Positions 8,201-15,492 are shown, counted from the first letter of the stretch. The stretch is 29,983 bases of DNA from Yinghuangia elevatio (GCF_040649515.1 NZ_JBEZFP010000119.1:1-29983); one strand, 5' to 3'. The notes: a model not told the origin generated them from the sequence alone. Made by a program: numbers and translations.

Positions 8201-8970
8201 CCCGACTCCGGGACGTCGGTCTGGTCGCCGAACACCTGCGGGGACGCCACCGGCAGGTCGGCATACCAGTCGTAGAAGGACAGCATGGGGGCGCCGATCA
8301 GCCCCATGAACCGGGCCCCGGCCGCGTGCGACACCATCGACATGGCCGGGATCGGCGAGAAGCCCGCCACCCGGTCCGGGCCCTGCGTCTTGATCGTGTG
8401 CACGTGCGCGGCGGCCGCGATCTCCATCGCCTCGTCCCACGGGACGCGCACCAACCCGCCCTTGCCCCGCGCCTGTTGGTAGCGGCGCCGGCGCTCCGGG
8501 TCGCCCACGACGTCGCCCCACGCGGCCACCGGGTCCCCGAGCCGGCCCTTCGCCTCCCGGTACATCTCGACGAGCACCCCGCGTGCGTACGGGTAGCGCA
8601 CGCGCGTGGGGGAGTAGGTGTACCAGGAGAACGCGGCACCGCGCGGGCAGCCGCGCGGCTCGTACTCGGGGCGGTCCGGGCCGACCGACGGGTAGTCGGT
8701 GCCCTGGGTCTCCCACGTGATGATGCCGTCCTTGACGTACACCTTCCACCGGCAGGAGCCCGTGCAGTTGACGCCGTGCGTCGAATTGACGACCTTGTCG
8801 TGGCTCCAGCGGTCGCGGTAGAAGACGTCGCCCGCGCGGCCTCCGGTCTTGTAGACCGAACGCAGGTCGTCGGACACGTCCGAACGGGTCAGGAAGCGCC
8901 CGGCCTTGAGCAGCGCGTCGACGGCGGGGCTGTCCAGTCCGGCCTGATCGCCGCGTACACCGTCGCCCAC
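5251..8970 (-). CDS. narG: Respiratory nitrate reductase alpha subunit (molybdopterin)
   Basis: NarG is the catalytic subunit that reduces nitrate to nitrite at a Mo-bisMGD centre. The 1239-residue length matches E. coli (1247). The FS0 cluster ligands His65, Cys69, Cys73 and Cys108 reproduce the His49/Cys53/Cys57/Cys92 pattern with a constant offset of 16. The same offset puts the Mo ligand at Asp238 in SFYDWYADLP. No twin-arginine signal is present, as expected for the cytoplasm-facing enzyme. The GTG start has a GGAGGAGG ribosome site. It is the first gene of narGHJI. I find no convincing promoter or FNR-like box in the 320 bases upstream. No NarK transporter or nitrite reductase is nearby, so nitrate uptake and nitrite disposal must be encoded elsewhere. 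Confidence 0.97.
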   Translation of the reverse strand: MGDGVRGDQAGLDSPAVDALLKAGRFLTRSDVSDDLRSVYKTGGRAGDVFYRDRWSHDKVVNSTHGVNCTGSCRWKVYVKDGIITWETQGTDYPSVGPDRPEYEPRGCPRGAAFSWYTYSPTRVRYPYARGVLVEMYREAKGRLGDPVAAWGDVVGDPERRRRYQQARGKGGLVRVPWDEAMEIAAAAHVHTIKTQGPDRVAGFSPIPAMSMVSHAAGARFMGLIGAPMLSFYDWYADLPVASPQVFGDQTDVPESGDWWDAAYLIMWGSNVPVTRTPDAHWMAEARYRGQKVVVVAPDYADNAKFADEWLHPHPGTDGALAMAMGHVLLREYFVERQVPFFMDYVRAYTDLPFLVTLREKDGGLVPDKFLRASDLGGAHASATHSEWRTVLVDDATGSPVVPNGTLGDRWAPDSEGRWNLDLGGVTPRLTFHQDERAEGVEVHLPRFDTADGSGDVLRRGVPAVRLREGGPLVTTVFDLLLAQYGVAREGLPGAWPRGYDDAEAPGTPAWQESLTSVPAARAVKIAREFADTAEKSQGRCMILMGAGTNHWFHSETIYRAFLALLALTGCQGRNGGGWAHYVGQEKCRPVTGWATLAGAGDWGRPPRQMIGTAYWFLNTDQWRYDGFGADVLASPLGEGRFAGMTAADVLAQSARLGWMPSYPTFDRNPLDLADEAMASGRDPADHVVDELTSGRLGFACEDPDAPENWPRVLTVWRANLLGSSAKGDEYFLRHLLGTHDNLRAAEAPPNARPRDVKWRDEAPEGKLDLLLSLDFRMTSTTLLSDIVLPAATWYEKADLSSTDMHPFVHSFTAAVGPPWQARSDFDAFHALARRFSELAATHLGVRHDLVATALLHDTPGEVAQPGGTVPDWRTGDAVPIPGKTMPQLTVVERDYGAVAAKMATLGPLVDKLGVATKGVTFDVSEEVADLTARHGAAPAAYGVAAGRPLLDTAVKACDTILALSGTTNGRLAVQGFETLERRVGRELADLARDNEGKRITYAETQAAPVPVITSPEWSGSETGGRRYTAFTVNVERLKPWHTLTGRQHFFLDHDWMQELGECLPVYRPPLDMHRLFGEPRIGPDGERQVTVRYLTPHNKWSIHSEYQDNLFMLSLSRGGQTVWMSVDDAAAIGVRDNDWIEAVNRNGVVVARAVVSHRMPTGTVYMHHAQERTIAVPKSETTGRRGGIHNSLTRLLLKPSHLIGGYAQLSFAFNYFGPTGNQRDEVTVIRRRSQEVRY

Positions 8971-9291
8971 GCCGGCCTCCTCCGCCTGATGTCGGTCTGC
9001 CAGTCAAACTAGGGCAAAGGCCAGCAATACCGGTGTTTGTCCGCGTTGGATCCGCGTGTCGTGCGTCGGCCCGGGAGATCCGTGCCCGACGCCGCACGGA
9101 CCGCGAGGGAGAACCCCCGGCAGTCATGGGCCGGATCTGACAGCGTGGAAGCGGCAGAGCGGGCGGAAGCGGAATCATGGCCGGCACCGGAAGCGGGGCC
9201 TCGCTCGGCCGCCGCGGCAGTACTCGTACAGCAGTTCGTCGGCAGCCGCCGTCCTCCGGCGGCCGCGCCCGACCCAGGGGAGGCACACGAC
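8971..9291. other. Divergent intergenic region, narG / VWA gene
   Basis: These 321 bases separate the two divergent starts. They hold the narG ribosome site on the minus strand (close to 8980) and the VWA ribosome site near 9280 on the plus strand. A plus-strand reading frame in phase with the VWA gene opens from a TTG at 9037, but it lacks a ribosome site and its translation looks like non-coding G/C-rich sequence. I see no clear -35/-10 pair, FNR-type palindrome or terminator. Confidence 0.4.
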
Positions 9292-10113
9292 ATGGTGTTC
9301 GGCTGGATCCGCCGCCTCAGGCAGACGCCCGCGGCACCGACGGCCCGACCGGCCGCGCCGACCGCACCGACCGCGCCCGCCGCGACGGTCCGTACCGGCA
9401 GCGGCTCGGCCGTGAGCCTCGACAAGATCGAGCGCACCGCGCCCGGCCTGGTCAGCCTCTACAAGGCCGCCGGCGTCAGCCTCGACAAGCACCGGCTGTC
9501 CGGGGTTCGGGCGGCGGTCTACCTGGTGCTCGACCGCTCGGGCAGCATGTCCGGGTTCTACCGCGACGGGAGTGTGCAGTCGCTGGCCGAGCGCGTGCTC
9601 GCGGCCGCGGCACACTTCGACGACGACGGCGTGGTGCCGGTGGTCTTCTTCGACAGCAAGGCCTACCAGGTCGAGGAGATCTCGCTGAGCGACTACCAGG
9701 GCCGCATCGCCGAGCTGCACGCCAAGCTGGGCCGCATGGGGACCACGAACTACGTCGCCGCTATGGAGGCGGTCATCCGCCACTACAAGGACTGCGGCGC
9801 CACCGACCCCGCGTACGTCGTGTTCCAGACGGACGGCTCGCCGGACAGCCCCAAGGCCGCGGAGAAGGCGATCTGCAAGGCGGCCAAGCTGCCGATCTTC
9901 TGGCAGTTCGTGGGCTTCGGCCGGGACAAGTTCCAGTTCCTCCACCGGCTCGACGACCTGCCCGCGCCGCAGTACCGGGTGGTCGACAACGCCGGGTTCT
10001 TCGAGGCGGGGGCCGACCCCAAGCGGATGAGCAACGAGAAGCTCTACGACCAGCTCATGATCGAGTTCCCGGAGTGGCTGCAGTCCGCCCGGGCCGCGGG
10101 CGTACTGCGCTGA
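9292..10113 (+). CDS. VWA domain protein, TerF-like
   Basis: This 273-residue cytoplasmic protein has a short N-terminal segment with an Ala/Pro/Thr linker (about 12-32), a small conserved stretch ending near residue 70, and a von Willebrand A domain (about 74-265). The metal-ion-dependent adhesion site is complete: Asp81-x-Ser83-x-Ser85, Thr151/Thr152 and Asp181 (TDGSPDSP). The sequence LVLDRSGSMSGFY and the ending ...IEFPEWL are like TerF/TerY-type VWA proteins of tellurite-resistance and stress clusters. In those clusters VWA proteins occur with TerD-family proteins, which are absent here, so it is an orphan. The ATG at 9292 has a GGGGAGG ribosome site and was preferred over the upstream TTG. 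It may bind a protein partner in a Mg-dependent way. Its role is unknown. Confidence 0.85.
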   Translation: MVFGWIRRLRQTPAAPTARPAAPTAPTAPAATVRTGSGSAVSLDKIERTAPGLVSLYKAAGVSLDKHRLSGVRAAVYLVLDRSGSMSGFYRDGSVQSLAERVLAAAAHFDDDGVVPVVFFDSKAYQVEEISLSDYQGRIAELHAKLGRMGTTNYVAAMEAVIRHYKDCGATDPAYVVFQTDGSPDSPKAAEKAICKAAKLPIFWQFVGFGRDKFQFLHRLDDLPAPQYRVVDNAGFFEAGADPKRMSNEKLYDQLMIEFPEWLQSARAAGVLR

Positions 10114-10208
10114 CCGGCCGGACCGCGCGGCGCGTCCACGCCGACCAACCGCCGACCGGTGACAGCAGACGGCTGACGGCTGACCGTCCGGTTGTCGGTA
10201 CCTGCGGC

Positions 10209-10224
10209 TAGGGTCGTAGGCGTG
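10209..10224 (+). promoter_or_regulatory. Putative leaderless promoter of rarA
   Basis: The -10-like hexamer TAGGGT (10209-10214) ends seven bases before the GTG start of rarA, and there is no Shine-Dalgarno sequence between. That spacing puts the transcription start on the initiation codon, the arrangement of leaderless actinobacterial genes. No good -35 is seen. Confidence 0.5.
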
Positions 10225-11574
10225 GAACCCGATCTGTTCATCGCCGCCGCCGAGGAGCGGCAGAGCAAGGACCCGGCGCTCGCCCCGCTCGCGGTCCGCA
10301 TGCGGCCGCGGGAGCTGGACGAGGTGGTCGGCCAGCAGCACCTGCTCGGCGACGGTTCCCCGCTGCGCCGCCTCGTGCGCGCCGGCAACGGCGTCACCGC
10401 GCCCTCCTCGGTGATCCTGTGGGGGCCGCCCGGCACCGGCAAGACGACGCTCGCGTACGTCGTCAGCCACGCCACCAAGCGCCGCTTCGTCGAACTGTCG
10501 GCGATCACCGCGGGCGTCAAAGAGGTCCGCACGGTCATCGAGGCCGCCCGCCGCGAGTCCGGCGCGCACGGCCGCGAGACGCTGCTGTTCCTCGACGAGA
10601 TCCACCGGTTCTCCAAGGCCCAGCAGGACTCGCTGCTTCCGGCCGTCGAGAACAGGTGGGTGACGCTGATCGCGGCGACCACCGAGAACCCGTACTTCTC
10701 GATCATCAGCCCGCTGCTCTCCCGGTCGCTGCTGCTGACCCTCGAGTCGCTGACCGAGGACGACATCCGCGACCTGGTCCGCCGGGCGCTCGCCGACGAG
10801 CGCGGCCTCGGCGGTGCCGTACACCTGGACCCGGACGCCGAGGACCACCTCGTGCGCATCGCCGGCGGCGACGCGCGGCGTGTTCTGACCGCGCTGGAGG
10901 CCGGCGCCGGATCGGCGATGGACCGGGGCGAGAAGTCGGTCACGCTCGCCACCCTCGAGGCGGCCGTCGACCGCGCCGCGGTCCGCTACGACCGCGACGG
11001 CGACCAGCACTACGACGTGGCGAGCGCCCTCATCAAGTCCATCCGCGGCTCGGACGTCGACGCCACTCTGCACTACCTGGCCCGCATGATCGACGCGGGG
11101 GAGGACCCGCGTTTCATCGCGCGGCGCCTGATGATCTCCGCGTCCGAGGACATCGGCCTGGCCGACCCCACGGCCCTCACCACCGCGGTCGCCGCCGCCC
11201 AGGCGGTCGCGCTGATCGGCTTCCCCGAGGCGCAACTGACGCTCGCCCACGCGGCGATCGCGCTGGCGCTGGCGCCCAAGTCCAATTCGGCGACGCTCGC
11301 GATCGGTGCCGCACTGGCCGACGTACGCGCGGGCCTGGCCGGCCCGGTGCCGCCGCACCTGCGTGACGGCCACTACAAGGGGGCCGCCAAACTCGGCCAC
11401 GCGCAGGGCTACGTCTACCCGCACGACGTGCCGGGCGGCGTCGCCGAGCAGCAGTACGCGCCCGACACCGTGCACGGCAAGCGCTATTACCACCCGACGC
11501 GCTACGGCAACGAGGCGCGGTACGCCGACATCCTCGACCGCGTGCGCGGCAAGCTCGGCCACCCGGAGGAATGA
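10222..11574 (+). CDS. rarA: Replication-associated recombination protein A (AAA+ ATPase)
   Basis: RarA (MgsA) is a clamp-loader-like AAA+ ATPase that acts at stalled replication forks and single-strand gaps as a tetramer. The 450-residue protein shows the N-terminal LAVRMRPRELDEVVGQQHLL block, Walker A GPPGTGKT (68-75), Walker B LFLDEI (122-127), sensor-1 TTENP (153-157) and the SRS arginine-finger region near 166-168. It then has the helical lid and a C-terminal tetramerisation domain with the diagnostic YLARMIDAGEDPRFIARRL and SASEDIGLADP stretches. Length is normal. The GTG at 10222 is chosen because it matches the usual actinobacterial N-terminus (EPDLF) and fits a leaderless promoter. 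It stands alone, followed by a convergent hydrolase gene. Confidence 0.96.
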   Translation: MEPDLFIAAAEERQSKDPALAPLAVRMRPRELDEVVGQQHLLGDGSPLRRLVRAGNGVTAPSSVILWGPPGTGKTTLAYVVSHATKRRFVELSAITAGVKEVRTVIEAARRESGAHGRETLLFLDEIHRFSKAQQDSLLPAVENRWVTLIAATTENPYFSIISPLLSRSLLLTLESLTEDDIRDLVRRALADERGLGGAVHLDPDAEDHLVRIAGGDARRVLTALEAGAGSAMDRGEKSVTLATLEAAVDRAAVRYDRDGDQHYDVASALIKSIRGSDVDATLHYLARMIDAGEDPRFIARRLMISASEDIGLADPTALTTAVAAAQAVALIGFPEAQLTLAHAAIALALAPKSNSATLAIGAALADVRAGLAGPVPPHLRDGHYKGAAKLGHAQGYVYPHDVPGGVAEQQYAPDTVHGKRYYHPTRYGNEARYADILDRVRGKLGHPEE

Positions 11575-11653
11575 GCCCTCCCCGAGTGCCCGAGGCACGC
11601 GGTGTACTCGCGGCACACCGAGCAGGAAACGGATCGCCGAGCGGGGCTAGGTC

Positions 11654-11694
11654 GTGTCTTCAAATACTCGCCGGGCCCGCGAATTTGAAGACAC
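11654..11694. repeat. Long inverted repeat between rarA and the MBL hydrolase
   Basis: A perfect 12-bp inverted repeat (GTGTCTTCAAAT at 11654-11665, complement at 11683-11694) encloses a 17-base GC-rich loop. Beyond two mismatched bases each arm continues with TAGG, giving 18-bp arms with 16 matches (about 11648-11700). The right TAGG contains the TAG stop of the leftward hydrolase gene. It could act as a terminator for both convergent genes, but there is no U-tract. Alternatively it is a mini-element or the joined terminal repeats of a lost insertion sequence. The A/T content of the arms differs from the surroundings. Confidence 0.7.
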
Positions 11695-11697
11695 TCC

Positions 11698-12558
11698 CTA
11701 GGGGCGTTCGACCACGAACTTCACGTCGCCGTCCGCGCGGGTGAGCCATCCGGCCGTCGGGGACGGGAAGTGCGTGCCGACGACCAGCGTCCCGGAGTCC
11801 GCGTAGCGGTCCACGAAGGCCCGCCGTGTCGCGATCGCGCCGGCGACGTCCTCGTCGGCCGCGCTCGGCACCTCGGGGGCGACGAACTGCACCGGGTGGT
11901 GCACCAGGTCACCGGTCACCACGGCACGTTCGCCGGCGGACTCGACGACCACCGCGACCTGGCCGGGCGTGTGCCCCGGCGCGGCCTCCAGGCGTACGCC
12001 GTCCGCCACTTCGTGGTCGGGGCCGACCAGGTCCACGAGCCCGGCCTCGAACACCGGCCGCAGCGTGTTGTCCAGATCGGCGCGGCCCACCGAGTCGGTG
12101 TCGACGGCGTTGCTCCAGAACTCCCACTCCGCGCGCGGGATGACGTAGCGGGCGTTCGGAAACGTCGGCACCCACGCCCCGTCGACCAGGTGGGTGTTCC
12201 AGCCGACGTGGTCGAAGTGGAGATGCGTGCACACGACGGCGTCGATCGTCTCGGCCGGGTAGCCGAGCCCCTTCAGCGTCTCCAACCACGCGGTCTGGAG
12301 CGGTGGCAGCTGCGGCAGGGTCACCCGGTCGTTGCCGATGCACGTGTCGACCAGGATGCGGTGGGTGCCGGTGTCCACCAGGATCGTCTGGATCGCCATC
12401 GTGAAGCTGCCGTCCGGCTCCGCGAAGTGCGGCGCGAGCCAGGGGTACCGGCCCAGGAGCCCGGTGTCGGACGAGCGCAGCGCGCCGGTCACCGTGACCG
12501 GGAACTCCATCTCGACGACCTTGTGCAGGACCGACGAACCGACGTGCCACGTTGCCAT
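11698..12558 (-). CDS. MBL-fold metallo-hydrolase (lactonase-like)
   Basis: This 286-residue metallo-beta-lactamase-fold enzyme has the full dinuclear zinc set: His112-x-His114-x-Asp116-His117 (THLHFDH), His196 (PGHTPG), Asp217 (GDLVHH) and His263 (GTHFPSP). The order and spacing fit the N-acyl-homoserine-lactonase-like / quorum-quenching subgroup of MBL hydrolases, but many such proteins have other ester or lactone substrates, so the activity is open. The ATG at 12558 is preferred because GGAGGG lies nine bases upstream and the protein starts typically (MATWHVGSSVLHKV). A 28-bp palindrome lies about 75-100 bases upstream and probably controls it. The stop codon lies in the inverted repeat at 11654-11700, so the last residues could have been altered by that element. 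Confidence 0.9.
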   Translation of the reverse strand: MATWHVGSSVLHKVVEMEFPVTVTGALRSSDTGLLGRYPWLAPHFAEPDGSFTMAIQTILVDTGTHRILVDTCIGNDRVTLPQLPPLQTAWLETLKGLGYPAETIDAVVCTHLHFDHVGWNTHLVDGAWVPTFPNARYVIPRAEWEFWSNAVDTDSVGRADLDNTLRPVFEAGLVDLVGPDHEVADGVRLEAAPGHTPGQVAVVVESAGERAVVTGDLVHHPVQFVAPEVPSAADEDVAGAIATRRAFVDRYADSGTLVVGTHFPSPTAGWLTRADGDVKFVVERP

Positions 12559-12631
12559 GACCGAAAACCCTCCCAGGGTGCGGGACCGGCCGCCGGCTCC
12601 GCCGGCCGGTCGCCCGCCACACCTTCTCACT

Positions 12632-12659
12632 CACACGACTGTTTGAACACAGTCTTGTG
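12632..12659. promoter_or_regulatory. TetR-like operator palindrome
   Basis: Two 11-bp arms, CACACGACTGT and ACAGTCTTGTG, are complementary with one mismatch and flank the six bases TTGAAC. The central part ACTGT-N6-ACAGT in an A/T-rich patch looks like sites bound by TetR-family dimers. It lies 74 bases upstream of the hydrolase start. No TetR gene is adjacent, and the cognate regulator is unknown. Confidence 0.55.
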
Positions 12660-12768
12660 ATCGAGCGCTTGCGCACGGTAGAAACGACCACCGGGCGCCG
12701 TCCGTCTTCGCTCAAGGATTTTCAGGGGACGGCCGGGGGCGTACGGCGCCCGACTCACCCCCCAGCGT

Positions 12769-12802
12769 GCCGCGGGGGCCCGCAACGGCCCTCGCGGCAC
12801 GT
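12769..12802 (-). terminator. Hairpin downstream of the ThrE-like gene
   Basis: A 14-bp stem with one mismatch and a six-base loop lies about 75 bases past the stop of the leftward exporter gene. There is no T-run, so termination is only plausible, as with many high-GC actinobacterial terminators. Confidence 0.45.
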
Positions 12803-12876
12803 CCATGCCGGGGACGTGCGTCCCGAAGGTACGTCAGATCCGTCAGATAAGTCGACGTTCTCGTCGGACCTTCCGG

Positions 12877-14448
12877 TCAGAACCCGCGGGTGCGCTTCGC
12901 CGCCGCACGCTTCTCGCGGCCGCCGCGCTGCGGCGCGGGCAGCACGAACCGCGCGACCTCGCTCCCCAGGTTCACGCCCACCGCCAGCGCGAGCGCGAGT
13001 CCCGCCGCGTTGACCAGGCCCGCCCAGCCCCGGTCGGTGTGCCCGAGCGCGAGACCCAACATGCCCTGGTACATGGCGCTGCCCGGAAGCAGCGGGCCGA
13101 TCGCCGGGATCACGTAGGGGAGCGCGGACGTACGTCCCGCGCGGGCCAGGAGTTGGCCGAGGAGCCCGACCACGCCGGTGGCCACGACCGTCGCGAGGAT
13201 CGGCGCCGCGCCGCCGATGCGCAGCACCTCGAAGATGGACCAGCTCACCGCGCCGCCGGCCGCCGCGATCGGCAGCACGTGGTTGCGGACCTGCACCAGG
13301 ACCGCGAACGTGAGGGACAGCCCGGCCGCCGCGAGGAGTTGCACCGGCGGGTTCGACTCGGGGAAGAACGATCCTTCGACGTCGAGGTCCACGCCCAGCT
13401 GGTTGCCGACGTACAGCATTATGGCGACGCCGCAGATGATGCCGATGATGAGGTAGAAGACCTCCAGGAGGCGGGCCGAGGCGGTGATGTAGAAGCCGGT
13501 CAGGCCGTCCTGGACCGCGGCGACGAGCGCACGTCCGGGCAGCAGGGCGAACAGCCCCCCGGTCACGACCGCGTACGGCTGCACCCCGAAGTCCGCCTTG
13601 ATGAGCCCCACCGCGATCGCGGCCGCCGGCATCGCGGCCAGCACGAACTGGTAGAACTCCGGGACGCCGCGCTTGGCCAGCCCCTGCGCCAGGCTGTCGC
13701 CGACCACGGCCGCGAAGAACGCCGCGCACGCGACGACCGGCCCACCGCCGACCAGCACGCTCGCGGTCGCCGCCACCAGCCCGGTGGCCACCAGCACCAG
13801 CCAGGTCGGGTACGGGTGCCGGTTGCGGCGGATGTCGACGAGCCGGTGGTACGCGTCCTCGAGCGTCACCTCGCCGGTGGTGATGTCCTCGACGAGCCGG
13901 TGCGCCGCGTCCAGGCGCGTGTAGTCGGTCGCGCGGCGCCGGACCACGCGCTCGCTGGTGACCGGCGCGTCCACCAGGGACGGCTGGTAGGAGAGCGTGA
14001 TGACGGTGAACGTGACGTTGGGTGTGCAGCGTTCCAGGCCGTAGGCGTCGGTGACGCCGAGCATCGCGGCCTCGACGTCCTCGCCCGCCTCGCCGCTCGC
14101 GAGCAGCAGTTCGCCGGTGCGCAGCGCGAGGTCGAGGACGCGCGGCACCGAGACGCTCGGCTCGCTCTTCTCCGGCGCGTCGATGCCGAGCGTCGAGCTG
14201 AACCGCAGCCGGGTGCGGAGCCGGTCCTGCCAGGGAAGCGTGGACAACGGCGGCGGGTGCCACGGCAGCCGTGTCCCGGATCGCCCGGACCGCCGGGCGG
14301 GGGGCGGCGTCGCCGCGCCCTCCTGGGCGGGTGCGGCCGACGTGCTCCGGGGGTCGCGGGGATCCTCCGTGCCGCCGGCGGTGTCGGGTCGCCCGGCGCG
14401 ATCGAACACCGCGTCCGTCCTTCCTGCTGATCGGTCGTGCTCCTCCAC
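12877..14448 (-). CDS. Threonine/serine exporter family protein (ThrE-like)
   Basis: This 523-residue membrane protein has a soluble N-terminal region (about 1-215), with a disordered Pro/Arg-rich head to about residue 75, followed by about ten hydrophobic helices. It matches the fused ThrE architecture: a DUF1212/ThrP half (motifs LLLASGEAGEDVE and the THRP-like VVRRRATDYTRLD) and a ThrE_2 half near 350-500 with YVIPAIGPLLPGSAMYQG. Corynebacterium ThrE exports threonine and serine by proton antiport, and the substrate here is inferred. The GTG at 14448 gives the longest protein. A second in-frame GTG at 14409 (510 residues) has a better GGAAGG ribosome site and may be the true start. The gene is monocistronic. 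Confidence 0.9.
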   Translation of the reverse strand: MEEHDRSAGRTDAVFDRAGRPDTAGGTEDPRDPRSTSAAPAQEGAATPPPARRSGRSGTRLPWHPPPLSTLPWQDRLRTRLRFSSTLGIDAPEKSEPSVSVPRVLDLALRTGELLLASGEAGEDVEAAMLGVTDAYGLERCTPNVTFTVITLSYQPSLVDAPVTSERVVRRRATDYTRLDAAHRLVEDITTGEVTLEDAYHRLVDIRRNRHPYPTWLVLVATGLVAATASVLVGGGPVVACAAFFAAVVGDSLAQGLAKRGVPEFYQFVLAAMPAAAIAVGLIKADFGVQPYAVVTGGLFALLPGRALVAAVQDGLTGFYITASARLLEVFYLIIGIICGVAIMLYVGNQLGVDLDVEGSFFPESNPPVQLLAAAGLSLTFAVLVQVRNHVLPIAAAGGAVSWSIFEVLRIGGAAPILATVVATGVVGLLGQLLARAGRTSALPYVIPAIGPLLPGSAMYQGMLGLALGHTDRGWAGLVNAAGLALALAVGVNLGSEVARFVLPAPQRGGREKRAAAKRTRGF

Positions 14449-14516
14449 AGTGCCTCATGGAGGAGCCATCTCCTCAATCGGAAGATGACGGCACGCCGAA
14501 GGTCAATCTCGCAGCA

Positions 14517-14545
14517 AGAATGCAGAAGCGGTCAAAAACTCTCAA
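14517..14545 (-). promoter_or_regulatory. Putative promoter of the ThrE-like gene
   Basis: On the minus strand TTGAGA (14545-14540) and CATTCT (14522-14517) are separated by 17 bases, a fair sigma-70-type pair in a locally A/T-rich stretch. The start codon follows about 70 bases later. Confidence 0.45.
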
Positions 14546-14610
14546 CTTGGCCACAAGAGGCGGCAAACACGACCGGGAGTGTGCCTGCCGACCGTGTACG
14601 CGGCGGGCGC

Positions 14611-15492
14611 CTACGCGCAGTCCGACTCGGCCGAGCGCGGGCCTTGGAAGAGCGCCCGCAACGCGTCGCCGAGCGCCGCCGGGTCACCGACGGGAGCGTC
14701 GAACTCGAACCGCACGTCGCGCGTACGCGTCGGCCCGCTGCACCGCAGGCGCAGCCCGAACCGGTCCAGCGCGACGGGCGCCACGCGCTCGCCCTCGTCG
14801 CTCGCGCCCGTCATCCGGCACAGGTGCTCGAGCTCGCCGCCGTGCGAGGCGTCCAGGTGCTGCAGGAGTTCGGTCTCGTGCTCCGCGAGCGGGTCGGGCG
14901 AGGCCTCCTCGTACTCGTCGGGCTCGACGTGCTCGGCGCCCCACAGGTCGTCGACCAGGACCTCGCCGGGCTCCAGGCGCACGACCGCGCCGGAGCGCGC
15001 ACCGTCGAACGCCAGCAGCGCCGGGTCACGTGTCGCGGCGGTCAGGCGGCCGCGTGCGCGGGCGAGTTCGGCGCCGGTCGGCGCGCTCAGCCACCCGGCG
15101 ATCCAGCAGTGCGCGCGCACCCGGTGCGGCACCGCGACGGGCGCCACGTCCACCACGTGCAGCACGGCGGCGACGTCGTCGCGGGCGGTCAGCACCGCGG
15201 CGCCGACCTCGGGCGGCAGCAGGAGCAGGACCGAGCCGTCGGCCTCCACGGTGCGGGCCGCCGGAACAACCTGCTCGTCGCCGATGTTTCCGGGGAGTTC
15301 GACGACCGCGGAGGCGGCGTACGCGGCGAGCGTGCGCGCCCGGGACGCGGCGTCCGGGTGGGTGCCGCGGGGCACGGTCCGCCCGGCGCACCGCCCGGCG
15401 TCGGAGACCGGGGTGTCGGTGGCGGAACTGTCGGCGGAACTGTCGGCGGAGGTGTCGGCGGTCGTGTCGGCGGCGTCGGTGGCCCGGGGCAT
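14611..15492 (-). CDS. DUF2470 domain protein, PPOX/HugZ-like
   Basis: The protein has 293 residues. After a Ser/Asp/Thr-rich head (about 6-30) made of (S/T)AD(S/T) repeats, the central part resembles a split-barrel PPOX fold. The C-terminal 85 residues are a DUF2470 domain (LLQHLDASHGGELEHLCRM...DRFGLRLRC). This combination is found in HugZ-type haem-degrading or haem-storage proteins and in many actinobacterial proteins of unknown activity. The ATG at 15492 is fixed by a GGAGGACAC ribosome site, and a GTG 11 codons upstream is less likely. An iron box lies 65-83 bases upstream, which supports a role in haem or iron use under iron limitation. Haem binding is inferred only. Confidence 0.85.
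   Translation of the reverse strand: MPRATDAADTTADTSADSSADSSATDTPVSDAGRCAGRTVPRGTHPDAASRARTLAAYAASAVVELPGNIGDEQVVPAARTVEADGSVLLLLPPEVGAAVLTARDDVAAVLHVVDVAPVAVPHRVRAHCWIAGWLSAPTGAELARARGRLTAATRDPALLAFDGARSGAVVRLEPGEVLVDDLWGAEHVEPDEYEEASPDPLAEHETELLQHLDASHGGELEHLCRMTGASDEGERVAPVALDRFGLRLRCSGPTRTRDVRFEFDAPVGDPAALGDALRALFQGPRSAESDCA
15428..15475. repeat. 12-bp imperfect tandem repeat in the DUF2470 gene
   Basis: Four units of a 12-bp sequence (core TGTCGGCGG) lie at the 5' end of the DUF2470 coding region and encode a Ser/Thr-Ala-Asp repeat. The unit length keeps the frame, so copy-number change would only lengthen or shorten the disordered head. Confidence 0.7.

Larger units (their letters stand above)
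12559..12876. other. Intergenic region upstream of the hydrolase gene
   Basis: These 318 bases hold the hydrolase ribosome site, a TetR-like palindrome (12632-12659), a GC-rich hairpin (12769-12802) and a nine-base direct repeat with the core CGTCAGAT (12832-12849). A plus-strand open frame from 12657 has no recognisable protein and no ribosome site. I see no regulator gene here. Confidence 0.5.

Noticed and set aside
5344..9012. A 1222-codon plus-strand open frame opposite narG
   Set aside because: It is an antisense shadow caused by GC-rich third positions. It lacks domains or a ribosome site, while the minus-strand frame encodes a complete NarG.
8971..9291. FNR-like or other anaerobic regulator site upstream of narG
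   Set aside because: I found no TTGAT-N4-ATCAA-like palindrome or comparable dyad.
9175..11616. An 813-codon minus-strand open frame across the VWA gene and rarA
   Set aside because: The translation is Val/Arg/Gly-rich shadow sequence with no recognisable fold, and it opposes two well-supported genes.
12657..13013. A plus-strand open frame that could have been the missing TetR regulator
   Set aside because: Its translation has no helix-turn-helix and is Arg/Pro-rich, it has no ribosome site, and its right part overlaps the exporter gene.
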